A DNA stretch of 33,701 nucleotides from Desulfobacterales bacterium (GTDB taxonomy: Bacteria > Desulfobacterota > Desulfobacteria > Desulfobacterales > ETH-SRB1): contig JAUWOS010000005.1 in the NCBI GenBank assembly GCA_030611985.1, positions 1 to 33,701 of the forward strand, given 5' to 3'. Positions 19,022 to 28,075 of the stretch are shown here, piece after piece. The notes under the pieces are model-generated. The model was not told the DNA's origin and made no database searches. It saw only the letters and a program-made list of their open reading frames with translations. The stretch's first letter is position 1. Each line of letters starts with the position of its first letter. The translations under genes and the position numbers were made by a program.

Positions 19022-20260
19022 ATGGATTCTGCATTGATGTCCAGAGGGGTTAAACGTTGTCCGACATGGCAATTTATTTTGTGGCTCTGTCTGTTCGGCG
19101 GTGTGTTGTTGTGGGGTGTTTATGCCATATTGCTTATCTGGTTAAAGGGTCTTAACCAGACGAATATGAATGACAATTATGGATTTGCGCTGTGGATATG
19201 GGCTGACCTTGGAGTTATTGCTCTGGGTGGTGGAGCCTTTTTTACCGGTTTTTTAAAATATGTAGTTGGAAAGGATGATCTGAAAAATATCATCAACTAT
19301 GCTGTTATTATAGGTTTTATCTGTTATAGTTCAGCGCTTTTAATTCTTGCAATTGATGTAGGTCAACCTCTCAGGTCCTGGTTTATTTTCTGGCATGCAA
19401 ATGTTCATTCCATGTTGACCGAAGTAGCTTTTTGTCTTTCCTGTTATTTTGCAGTTCTTACCATTGAATTTATTCCACTTATTCTTGAAAACCGCCAGAT
19501 CGACAAGGTGCCTTTTTTTCATAATCTTAGCCATAATATGCACAAGGTTATGGCTGTATTTGCGGCAACAGGAGCTTTTCTTTCCTTTTTTCATCAGGGT
19601 TCTCTTGGTGGAACTCCGTCAGTTCTCTTTGGGCGTCCATTCTCTTACAGGGAGGGACTTCTTATCTGGCCATGGACATTCTTTTTGTTTACATGGTCGG
19701 CAGCCGCTTATGGACCGTGCTTTACGCTTTTTGTAACAAGAATTACTGAAAAAGTTACAAAAAAGAAGCTGGTTAAACAGAATACTATTGATCTTCTGGC
19801 AAAGATATCGGGATGGATGATTGCTACATACATTATTGCAAAGATAATAGATACCTGGTATTGGGCTACGGTTACAGCACCTTCCAAGGGATTTGCTTTT
19901 ATGGATTTTTATTCCAATAATCCATTATACGGCATTTGGATACTTGTACTTGAGATAGTAGTTTGTGGTATTGTTCCAGCCATTATCCTTCTTACGCCAA
20001 AGGGACGAAATAATTCTGTAGCGCTTTTTATAGCTGTAACACTTGGCTGCATTGGTGTTTTATTGAATCGCTGGGTGATGGTGTTGCAGGTGGTGGCTAT
20101 GCCTGTGATGACATTTGATAAATGGGTCATGTATATTCCTAGCTGGCAGGAAGTTGCTACAACTATACTTCCGGTGGCATATGGCATTATTGTACTAATG
20201 ATTACATATCGCTATCTGCCGATATTTCCTCAGGAACAGGAATTGAACCCGAACCCTTAG
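19022..20260 (+). CDS. qrcD: NrfD/PsrC-type membrane subunit of menaquinone reductase (QrcD-like)
   Basis: Polytopic membrane protein; NYGFALWIWADLGVIALGGGAFFTGFL; HQGSLGG. Confidence 0.87.
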   Translation: MDSALMSRGVKRCPTWQFILWLCLFGGVLLWGVYAILLIWLKGLNQTNMNDNYGFALWIWADLGVIALGGGAFFTGFLKYVVGKDDLKNIINYAVIIGFICYSSALLILAIDVGQPLRSWFIFWHANVHSMLTEVAFCLSCYFAVLTIEFIPLILENRQIDKVPFFHNLSHNMHKVMAVFAATGAFLSFFHQGSLGGTPSVLFGRPFSYREGLLIWPWTFFLFTWSAAAYGPCFTLFVTRITEKVTKKKLVKQNTIDLLAKISGWMIATYIIAKIIDTWYWATVTAPSKGFAFMDFYSNNPLYGIWILVLEIVVCGIVPAIILLTPKGRNNSVALFIAVTLGCIGVLLNRWVMVLQVVAMPVMTFDKWVMYIPSWQEVATTILPVAYGIIVLMITYRYLPIFPQEQELNPNP

Positions 20261-20284
20261 AAAACCCCTTTAGGAGGTTAAGAT

Positions 20285-20440
20285 ATGTTTCCATTTTCAT
20301 TTGAGTGGGTGTGGGATATGGCTCATTTGATATTTATGGGTGGTCTCTGGTATGCTTTGTCTATTTTGGGCGCCGGTATGACTTACTGTATTATCAAGAC
20401 TATTATTGACACAAACAAAGGCAAGGGTTGCCACCACTAA
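20285..20440 (+). CDS. Small (51 aa) single-TM protein at the end of the qrc operon, not in the ORF track
   Basis: MFPFSFEWVWDMAHLIFMGGLWYALSILGAGMTYCIIKTIIDTNKGKGCHH*; SD-like taggaggt ~10 nt upstream; 24 bp after qrcD stop. Confidence 0.8.
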   Translation: MFPFSFEWVWDMAHLIFMGGLWYALSILGAGMTYCIIKTIIDTNKGKGCHH

Positions 20441-20448
20441 GATATGTG

Positions 20449-20504
20449 CCTGCTTGAAAATTATTTCTGTAGTGAAAAATGGAAATGATTTTCAAGCAGG
20501 CTCT
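20449..20504 (+). terminator. Strong hairpin after the qrc operon, probable terminator
   Basis: gcctgcttgaaaattatttc...gaaatgattttcaagcaggc, ~20-bp stem; no clean T-run. Confidence 0.6.
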
Positions 20505-20651
20505 AAAAAAGGTAGGTAGCTATTTATCACAGATGGTTATAATTAAATGATTAGTTTGCTCTGTGATGAGCGATCATGAAAAAGCATAGAAGGCGCTTAT
20601 ATCGTCATTATAAAAATGGTGGGTAAGCGCTTTTTTGTTTAAGGCGTTTAG

Positions 20652-21905
20652 ATGGACAAAATCATAGTTGAAGGCGGACGTTCTCTTAAAGGTGAGGTGA
20701 AAATAAGCGGAGCCAAAAATGCCGCACTTCCGATACTTATTTCATCACTTCTTGCTGATGGGTGGAATACGTATTCTAATGTGCCGGACTTGAGAGATGT
20801 TCAAAGTGTAAAACATCTTCTGTCGCATCTTGGCGCAAGGATTGAAACAGATGGAAATACTGTTCGAATAGATTCGGGCGGTCTTATCAGCCATGAAGCA
20901 CCTTATGATCTGGTAAGAAAGATGCGTGCTTCTATTCTGGTTCTTGGCCCACTTGTGGCCAGACTTAAAAAGGCCAGAGTGTCTTTGCCGGGTGGATGTT
21001 CTATAGGCGCACGACCGATCAATCTTCATTTAAAAGGACTTGCCCGTCTTGGAGCCTCTATTGAGTTGAAGCATGGATATGTTGAAGCATCGGCAGATTG
21101 TTTAAAAGGGAATGAAATTTATTTTGATGTTGCAACGGTAACAGGAACCGAAAACCTTATGATGGCGGCTGTTCTGGCTAAAGGAATTACAGTGCTTCGT
21201 AATGCAGCTTGTGAACCGGAGATAGTAGCGCTTGCCGAGGTTCTAAACAAAATGGGAGCCGATATAAAAGGGGCCGGCAGTTCAGTAATGACTATAAAAG
21301 GAGTTTCGTCGCTGCATCCTGTATCGATTTCCATAATACCTGACAGAATAGAAGCTGGAACCTTCATGGTTGCGGCAACTTTGACCGGAGGCGATATAAA
21401 GATTCTGGATTGCGAACCAGATCACCTTAAGTCTGTTATGCATAAGTTGCGTCTTACAGGCGCTGACATAAAAACCGAAACAAATAGTATACGGATCACA
21501 GGACCGGATGAGATTAAAAGCGTTGATATAAAGACATTGACTTATCCGGGCTTTCCTACTGATATGCAGGCCCAGTTCATGGTGCTTATGTCTGTTGCAA
21601 GAGGACTTAGTATTATTTCTGAAACCATATTTGAGAACCGTTTTATTCATGTAAGCGAACTCAAGCGCATGGGAGCAGATATTACCATATCCGGCAATAC
21701 AGCAATGATAAAAGGGGTTCCAATGCTATCGGGCGCGCCTGTAATGGCTACTGATCTCAGGGCAAGCGCTTCACTGATCCTGGCTGGCCTTGTTGCCAGG
21801 GGCAAAACCGAAGTGAATCGAGTATATCATCTGGATCGAGGATATGAAGCAATTGAGAAGAAGCTCGCCCACCTTGGGGCTGCGATCAAGAGAGTAGCAT
21901 CTTGA
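20652..21905 (+). CDS. murA: UDP-N-acetylglucosamine 1-carboxyvinyltransferase
   Basis: [48 protein letters not shown]. Confidence 0.96.
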   Translation: MDKIIVEGGRSLKGEVKISGAKNAALPILISSLLADGWNTYSNVPDLRDVQSVKHLLSHLGARIETDGNTVRIDSGGLISHEAPYDLVRKMRASILVLGPLVARLKKARVSLPGGCSIGARPINLHLKGLARLGASIELKHGYVEASADCLKGNEIYFDVATVTGTENLMMAAVLAKGITVLRNAACEPEIVALAEVLNKMGADIKGAGSSVMTIKGVSSLHPVSISIIPDRIEAGTFMVAATLTGGDIKILDCEPDHLKSVMHKLRLTGADIKTETNSIRITGPDEIKSVDIKTLTYPGFPTDMQAQFMVLMSVARGLSIISETIFENRFIHVSELKRMGADITISGNTAMIKGVPMLSGAPVMATDLRASASLILAGLVARGKTEVNRVYHLDRGYEAIEKKLAHLGAAIKRVAS

Positions 21906-21927
21906 TTGTGGTTGATTTGTGGATATT

Positions 21928-22110
21928 AGAAACGTGGACGAAATAACTTCCCCAACTATGCATTACAGTTTCAGGCCGCCTTTGCCCCAAGCTCAAATCT
22001 GGGCTCAAATCCCAAAAGCATCAAAATAGCTCGCTATTCCTTCAACTTTTGCGATCTGAGATCGAACAAATCGGCTACCAACGCAAGGCGGGACGGACTG
22101 TAAATTCAAA
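21928..22110. repeat. Truncated copy of second miniature family (opposite orientation to the 10443 copy)
   Basis: agaaacgtggacgaaataacttcc end plus internal segment tcgctattccttcaacttttgcgatctgagatcgaacaaat, matching the reverse complement of 10443-10691. Confidence 0.75.
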
Positions 22111-22130
22111 TCGAATCCTTAATATACAAA

Positions 22131-24056
22131 ATGGTTTTTTATCAGAAAAAATACGATATTATTGTTGTAGGCGCCGGTCATGCAGGGTGCGAAGCCGCGC
22201 TTGCTTCGGCCAGAATGGGATGCAGCGTTCTTCTTATGGCAATAGATCTTGACAAGGTGGCTGCAATGCCGTGCAGCCCGTCCATAGGAGGAATGGCAAA
22301 GGGTCAGCTTGTAAAGGAGATAGATGCTCTGGGCGGGGAAATGGCAAGAGTTGCAGATAAAACGGCCATACAGTACAGAACTTTAAATACAAAAAAAGGA
22401 CCCGCAGTGCATTCGTCAAGGACGCAGAACGACAAGATTCGCTATCATATAGTTATGAAGGCTGTTATAGAAAAGCAGCCCAATCTTGATCTCAAACAGG
22501 CAATGGTTGAGAGGCTTGTTGTAGATGGCGGCAGAATTGTGGGTGTGGAGGATCGTACGGGATTCGGATATCAGACAAAAACTGTTATCCTGGCTACAGG
22601 AACATTTTTAAGTGGTTTGATTCATATAGGATTTAATTCAATTAGAGCTGGAAGAGCTGGTGAGTTTGCATCTTATAGTCTCCCCGAACATCTGAAAGAA
22701 TTGGGGTTTAAACTTGGAAGAATGAAGACGGGAACACCTCCCAGACTTAAAAGATCAAGCATTGATTTTTCAAGATTTACAAAGCAGGATGCAGAGCAAG
22801 ATCCCACGCCATTTTCATTTTTTACTCAAAAAATCAGCATGCCTCAGGTCCCAAGTTATATCGGACATACCAATAAGAAAAGTCACAAGATAGTGCAGGA
22901 AAATCTTAAACACAGCGCTCTATATGGTGGAATCATAAAAGGGATTTCCGCAAGGTATTGTCCTTCATTTGAGGATAAGATAGTCAGGTTTCCTGACAGG
23001 AAGAGGCACCAGGTGATTCTTGAACCGGAAGGTCTTGATACTGATGAAATCTATGCCAGTGGCCTTGGAAACAGTCTTCCAATGGAAACCCAGATAGAGT
23101 TTGTCAGGTCTGTTGACGGGCTGGAAGAGGCTGAGATTATGCGGCCTGCATATGCGATAGAATACGACTATGTCAACCCTCTTCAACTTAGCCCTGCTCT
23201 TGAGTCAAAGCCTGTTTCAGGACTTTTTATGGCCGGTCAGATCAACGGAACATCAGGTTATGAAGAGGCTGCCGGACAGGGAATATGGGCAGGCATAAAT
23301 GCTGCCTGCAAAGTTCAAGGAAGAAAGCCATTTATCCTGGACAGGTCTCAGGCATATATGGGTGTTATGATAGATGATCTTGTTACAAGAGGAACATGCG
23401 AACCGTATCGCCTGTTTACGTCAAGAGCAGAATACAGGCTTATGCTGCGTGAAGATAATGCAGATTTGAGATTAATGGAAACAGGACACGGATTAGGCCT
23501 TATTGATAATAACACGCTAAAGGATGTAAAAGAGAGAAAAAAGCAGATCGCAAAAGAGATAAAGAGAATAAAGGGGACCGTGATAAAGCCTTCAAAAGAT
23601 ACGAACGATTATTTGCTAAGTTGCGGAACAAGACCTGTGAACAACGGGGTATATCTTGACCAGCTTCTGAAAAGAGCCGAGCTGAATTATCATGCTGTGG
23701 AAACATTATCCAAAAGTCATGAAAATTTTGGCAAAAGAGTTGCCGGGCAGGTGGAATTAGAGATCAAATACGAAGGCTATATTAAAAGACAGTTGCTGGA
23801 GATTGAAAAGTTCAGAAATCTGGAAAGAATAAAAATACCGGAAGGTTTTGATTTTACCGGTGTACATGGTCTTTCAAATGAGTTGAGAGAAAAGCTTTCA
23901 AGGATTCAGCCAATTTCTCTGGGTCAGACATCTCGCATAGATGGAATCACGCCTGCGGCTATCTCCATGCTCATGATTGCTATTAAAGCTTTTGGTAAGC
24001 GTTCACAGGCACTGCATATGCACGTTTTCAGGGCAACCAACATAGCAACACTATAG
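22131..24056 (+). CDS. mnmG: tRNA uridine-5-carboxymethylaminomethyl(34) synthesis enzyme MnmG; C-terminal ~19 residues encoded by MITE copy 3
   Basis: YDIIVVGAGHAGCEAALASARMG; CSPSIGGMAKG; INGTSGYEEAAGQG; last coding bases (23995-24056) lie in the MITE. Confidence 0.95.
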   Translation: MVFYQKKYDIIVVGAGHAGCEAALASARMGCSVLLMAIDLDKVAAMPCSPSIGGMAKGQLVKEIDALGGEMARVADKTAIQYRTLNTKKGPAVHSSRTQNDKIRYHIVMKAVIEKQPNLDLKQAMVERLVVDGGRIVGVEDRTGFGYQTKTVILATGTFLSGLIHIGFNSIRAGRAGEFASYSLPEHLKELGFKLGRMKTGTPPRLKRSSIDFSRFTKQDAEQDPTPFSFFTQKISMPQVPSYIGHTNKKSHKIVQENLKHSALYGGIIKGISARYCPSFEDKIVRFPDRKRHQVILEPEGLDTDEIYASGLGNSLPMETQIEFVRSVDGLEEAEIMRPAYAIEYDYVNPLQLSPALESKPVSGLFMAGQINGTSGYEEAAGQGIWAGINAACKVQGRKPFILDRSQAYMGVMIDDLVTRGTCEPYRLFTSRAEYRLMLREDNADLRLMETGHGLGLIDNNTLKDVKERKKQIAKEIKRIKGTVIKPSKDTNDYLLSCGTRPVNNGVYLDQLLKRAELNYHAVETLSKSHENFGKRVAGQVELEIKYEGYIKRQLLEIEKFRNLERIKIPEGFDFTGVHGLSNELREKLSRIQPISLGQTSRIDGITPAAISMLMIAIKAFGKRSQALHMHVFRATNIATL

Positions 24057-24151
24057 TTTTGCCTAAGAAAACGCACATCTACAGCACCTGTAAAAGCTTA
24101 CATGTTGGGAAACAGCCTTGTTTGCTACCAGTTCTCCCCGTGAACGGTTAC
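23995..24151 (+). mobile_element. IS66-type MITE, copy 3 (157 bp), inside mnmG 3' end
   Basis: GTAAGCGTTCACAGG...CCGTGAACGGTTAC; exact 8-bp TSD AGCTTTTG at 23987-23994 and 24152-24159. Confidence 0.93.
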
Positions 24152-24397
24152 AGCTTTTGAGAAAAAAGGTGAAAGGATAAAAAGGATCTGTTGCAGCGCT
24201 GATGTCCTTGACACTTAAAGACTTTCAACTTATCTTAATTGACATCCGAACGAAAACTTGGAAATATGGTTTTTTCAATCTTGCTTAGAGATTTCCAAAC
24301 TTGCCGAGATTGTTTTCTTTTTAACCAAAAACCCTATTTTTGTGATAAAATTGACTTTTTACGAGTTCATCGCATAGCGCTATAAGGAAAATCAAGA

Positions 24398-25315
24398 ATG
24401 TCCGAAATGGATTATTATAAAATACTTGGCATAAGCAAAACAACTTCCGACAACGATATTAAAAAAGCTTATCGGAAGCTTGCCATGAAGTATCATCCCG
24501 ATCATGCCAAAGGAGATAAAAGCGCCGAAGAAAAATTTAAAACAATAAGTGAAGCTTATGCTGTTTTGAGTGATAAAGAAAAACGTAAACAGTATGATAC
24601 ATTCGGTTCGAACGGATTTCGACAACGCTATTCACAAGAAGATATCTTTAGAGGGTTTGATCTTGGCGATCTTTTCAAAGGATCCAGATTTGACAGAGCA
24701 AATTGTTCTAACGGCAGAAACGGCGGTAGACATTTTTCGTTTGGTAATGAAACTCTATTTGGCGGCCATTCGGGGCAGCAAGCTGCACAATTAAAAGGAT
24801 CTGATCTTGTATATGAACTTCCGTTAACATTACAAGAAATTGCAGTAGGAACCACTAAGACTGTCTCATTTCAGCACGGTGGGCGTTCTGAAAAAATAAC
24901 AGTAAAAATTCCAAAGGGAATGATTTCAGGAAAGAAACTTCGTCTTGCAGGAAAGGGTGAATCGAGTCCATATGGAGGATCTTCCGGTGATCTTTATATC
25001 AAATCCAAAATACTTGATGATCCGGTTTATAGTGTTAAAGAATATGATCTTTATATAAACCAGGAAATAAAGTTAACCGAGGCCATTCTTGGAACAAAGA
25101 TATCTGTTCCGACTATTGACGGCAAAAATTTAAGCTTAAAAATACCTTCCGGAATAAAGCACAAAACCAAAATGCGTCTTTCAAATCATGGACTTCCTTA
25201 CTCAAAAGATAAAGGAAAAGGCAATCTTTATGTAGTTGTTCATATCAATATGCCAAAGGAGCTTACGGAAGAACAGAAAAAATTGATTAAAAAATTGGCA
25301 AAGAAAGGTTTGTAA
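24398..25315 (+). CDS. DnaJ-domain protein, CbpA-like (J domain + DnaJ C-terminal domains, no zinc finger)
   Basis: [55 protein letters not shown]. Confidence 0.92.
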   Translation: MSEMDYYKILGISKTTSDNDIKKAYRKLAMKYHPDHAKGDKSAEEKFKTISEAYAVLSDKEKRKQYDTFGSNGFRQRYSQEDIFRGFDLGDLFKGSRFDRANCSNGRNGGRHFSFGNETLFGGHSGQQAAQLKGSDLVYELPLTLQEIAVGTTKTVSFQHGGRSEKITVKIPKGMISGKKLRLAGKGESSPYGGSSGDLYIKSKILDDPVYSVKEYDLYINQEIKLTEAILGTKISVPTIDGKNLSLKIPSGIKHKTKMRLSNHGLPYSKDKGKGNLYVVVHINMPKELTEEQKKLIKKLAKKGL

Positions 25316-25412
25316 TAGAGCAAACTTATTGACAGAACGCCCCGTTCAATATATTTCATATTATCCATCATCTGAATGAAAAACCTGAAATGCGGTTTTT
25401 TCAATTTTGTTT

Positions 25413-25440
25413 GTAGAGACGCAAAATTTTGCGTCTCTAC
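25413..25440. repeat. Perfect 28-bp palindrome
   Basis: gtagagacgcaaaattttgcgtctctac. Confidence 0.9.
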
Positions 25441-25475
25441 GGCTAATTGCAAAGCAAAATGGAGCTGACTCGACT

Positions 25476-25994
25476 ATGTCTGAGCTTATTCCTGTTCTTA
25501 AAAAAGATGATATTGATAAAATCATAACCGACGTTGCACGCAGAATTTCATGTGATTATCAAGATCGCGAGCTTGTTGTTGTTGGAATCTTAAAAGGCGC
25601 ATTTATCTTTTTAGCTGATCTTGTTCGGCGCCTTACTATTCCGGTTAAGATTGACTTTGTAGGCGTCTCCAGCTATGGTTCCGACACTTCCTCATCAGGG
25701 AAGATCCGCTTGACCAAAGAAATAGAGACCGATATAAAAGACAAAGACGTACTGATTGTAGAAGACATTGTCGACACAGGTTTGACTTTGAGTTATCTGA
25801 TTGATTACATAAAATCCTTTAAGCCAAAGACTGTCAAGATATGCTCCTTGATAGACAAACATGAGCGTCGCAAGATAAAGATCAATGTTGATTACGCATG
25901 TCATGTGGTTGAAAAAGGATTTCTTGTTGGTTATGGTATTGATTATGCTGAAAACTACAGAAACTTACCGGAAATTTTTTGCTTAAAATTATGA
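25476..25994 (+). CDS. hpt: Hypoxanthine phosphoribosyltransferase
   Basis: MSELIPVLKKDDID; LVVVGILKGAFIFLADLVRRL; VLIVEDIVDTGLTL; start chosen downstream of the palindrome. Confidence 0.93.
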   Translation: MSELIPVLKKDDIDKIITDVARRISCDYQDRELVVVGILKGAFIFLADLVRRLTIPVKIDFVGVSSYGSDTSSSGKIRLTKEIETDIKDKDVLIVEDIVDTGLTLSYLIDYIKSFKPKTVKICSLIDKHERRKIKINVDYACHVVEKGFLVGYGIDYAENYRNLPEIFCLKL

Positions 25995-26125
25995 TTTATA
26001 GATTTTAGTGTTTAACCAAAAATCCTTGTTTTCGGTTAGAAATTCGAATTTTGCCCGAATATAATTTTTTTGTTCAGACGTTAATTAATTTCACAAGGTT
26101 GCAAACTTTTTCAGATTTGAAAATC

Positions 26126-26284
26126 GTAAGCGTTCACAGGCACTGCATATGCACGTTTTCAGGGCAACCAACATAGCAAATCTATAGTTGATTGTCCTGA
26201 AAACGTGCATCTACAGCACCTGTAAAAGCTTACATGTTGGGAAGCAGACTTGTTGTACTACAGATTTCTCCCGTGAACGGTTAC
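26126..26284 (+). mobile_element. IS66-type MITE, copy 4 (159 bp)
   Basis: GTAAGCGTTCACAGG...CCGTGAACGGTTAC; exact 8-bp TSD TGAAAATC at 26118-26125 and 26285-26292. Confidence 0.93.
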
Positions 26285-26308
26285 TGAAAATCTATATGAG
26301 AGTGAGCT

Positions 26309-27718
26309 ATGATTATTACCTGCGATGAGTGTAATACCAGCTTCAATTTGGATGAAAATCTTATAAAGCAAACAGGTTCAAAAGTTCGATGTTCCAAATG
26401 TAAAAATGTTTTTATAGTTTATTCATCAACGCCTTTGGAGAAGTTCGGTGAATCTGACAGACTTAATGAAATTATAATGGATTTTGAATCAGAATCAGAA
26501 CCAGAACCAGAATCAGAATCAGAATCAGAACCTGGCAAACAACAAGAAAATGAAGATACAATTCCTGAAAAGTTTGAACTAGACATGGATACTGAGGGGC
26601 TCGAATTGGATATGGAGCCCGAGGCAGAGATGCTCCATGAGGAAGAAGAACCGGAACTTGAACTTGTTGAGGGACCTGAAGAAGAGATAGAAACTGACAA
26701 AGAGATAGAGACTGACAAAGAATCTGAAAAAGAGTTAGAGGAATTTAAGCTTGATGAAATTATAATGGATTTTGAATCAGAATCAGAATCAGAATCAGAA
26801 CCCGGCGAACAACAACAAGAAGCTGAAGATACAATGCCTGAGAGGCTCGAATTGGATATAGAGCCTGAGACAGAGAGTCTTCCTGAGGAAGAAAAACCGG
26901 AGCTTGAACTTGAGGGACCTGAAGAAAAGATAGAGGCTGACAAAGAATCTGAAAAAGAGTTAGAGGAATTTAAGCTTAATATTGATGTGAAATCCGAGGA
27001 GAGGGAAGAATCCGTCGATACTATTTTGCCGAAAGATATATCAAGATTTGATCAAGCAGCAGAGGAAAAAGAGGAAGAGTTTGCTGAAAAATTCAATCTG
27101 GAAACCAGCGCCGGTGAGTCTGAACCGGAAAAAGCCAAAGAAGATCAGGAGTCTGAGGTTGTGGTCGAAGAAACGGGTATTGCTGAAAAAAAACAGATCA
27201 GTAAACCGATTCTCGCCCTGTTGATTGCAGTGCTTTTAATGGGTGGCGCTTATGGTATTTATGTTTTGCTCGACAGCCCAGGTTTCAAGATTCCTTTTGT
27301 CGACAATTTGTTTAAACCCGAAGTTCAGGATGCCGGCAACCTTAAAATAAACGCTTTTGATATACATAGTCAATTTGTAGAAAATAGCAAAAACGGAAAG
27401 TTTTTTGTCATAACGGGCAAAGTTATAAATGAATATTCCGATACCCGTAGTTTTATCAGTATAACAGGAAAACTCTACACAAAAGGAAAAGTTCTTTCAA
27501 AAACAGAAACAGTTTACTGCGGCAATGTACTGTCAAACTTCGATCTTGAAAATCTGGCTCCGGATGCTATAGATAAACGTCTTAAAAACCGCAGCGGTGA
27601 CAACGGATCGAACATAAAGCTTGAAACAGGCAAATCGCTTCCGTTTATGATAACCTTTTCCAATCTTCCTGACAATCTGGAAGAGTTTACTATTGAAGTT
27701 GCAGGGTCTTCTCCATAA
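26309..27718 (+). CDS. MJ0042-type zinc-ribbon protein with acidic repeats, one TM segment and DUF3426-like C-terminus
   Basis: MIITCDECNTSFNLDENLIKQTGSKVRCSKCKNVFIVY; E/S/D-rich repeats; PILALLIAVLLMGGAYGIYVLL. Confidence 0.85.
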   Translation: MIITCDECNTSFNLDENLIKQTGSKVRCSKCKNVFIVYSSTPLEKFGESDRLNEIIMDFESESEPEPESESESEPGKQQENEDTIPEKFELDMDTEGLELDMEPEAEMLHEEEEPELELVEGPEEEIETDKEIETDKESEKELEEFKLDEIIMDFESESESESEPGEQQQEAEDTMPERLELDIEPETESLPEEEKPELELEGPEEKIEADKESEKELEEFKLNIDVKSEEREESVDTILPKDISRFDQAAEEKEEEFAEKFNLETSAGESEPEKAKEDQESEVVVEETGIAEKKQISKPILALLIAVLLMGGAYGIYVLLDSPGFKIPFVDNLFKPEVQDAGNLKINAFDIHSQFVENSKNGKFFVITGKVINEYSDTRSFISITGKLYTKGKVLSKTETVYCGNVLSNFDLENLAPDAIDKRLKNRSGDNGSNIKLETGKSLPFMITFSNLPDNLEEFTIEVAGSSP

Positions 27719-27829
27719 TAGATCGAAAATGATAGATCAAACACAATAGATCAAAAATAAAGTTTTCGACTTGACTAAGTGAAAGTAAGCTGTTAGAGGA
27801 ATCGTTGTCAAATTTTGATAAATTCTTAT

Positions 27830-27906
27830 GGCGATGTAGCTCAGTTGGTTAGAGCATACGGCTCATATCCGTAGTGTCCGGGGTTCAACTCCCTGCATCG
27901 CCACCA
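27830..27906 (+). tRNA. tRNA with CAT anticodon (probably elongator tRNA-Met), CCA encoded
   Basis: GGCGATG/CATCGCC acceptor, anticodon arm TACGG-CTCATAT-CCGTA, T-arm CGGGG-TTCAACT-CCCTG, ACCA. Confidence 0.93.
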
Positions 27907-27914
27907 GTTCTCAG

Positions 27915-27946
27915 GCCCCTCTGATAAAATTCAGTGGGGCTTTTTT
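27915..27946 (+). terminator. Rho-independent terminator after tRNA
   Basis: gcccctctgataaaattcagtggggctttttt. Confidence 0.85.
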
Positions 27947-28075
27947 GTTTTTTCAGCTTGAAAAAGTAATGAGAATTATATTATACACATGAAGCACCTC
28001 AGCGATATATGGCAAAGTTGACAGAACACTTGGAATTGAAGAGTTTAAAACAAAAACAGGTTTGATTGAATTTTT

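Noticed and set aside
22049-22252. 67-aa + ORF upstream of mnmG
   Set aside because: Composed of second-family repeat sequence and out-of-frame mnmG 5' end.
25407-25475. N-terminal extension of hpt (MFVETQNFASLRLIAKQNGADST)
   Set aside because: Encoded by the 28-bp palindrome; the same peptide VETQNFASL appears on the opposite strand because of the palindrome. The ATG at 25476 fits Hpt proteins better.
26419-26943. 174-aa antisense ORF (Ser-rich)
   Set aside because: Mirror of the acidic (gaatca)n repeats on the coding strand; low complexity, no independent support.
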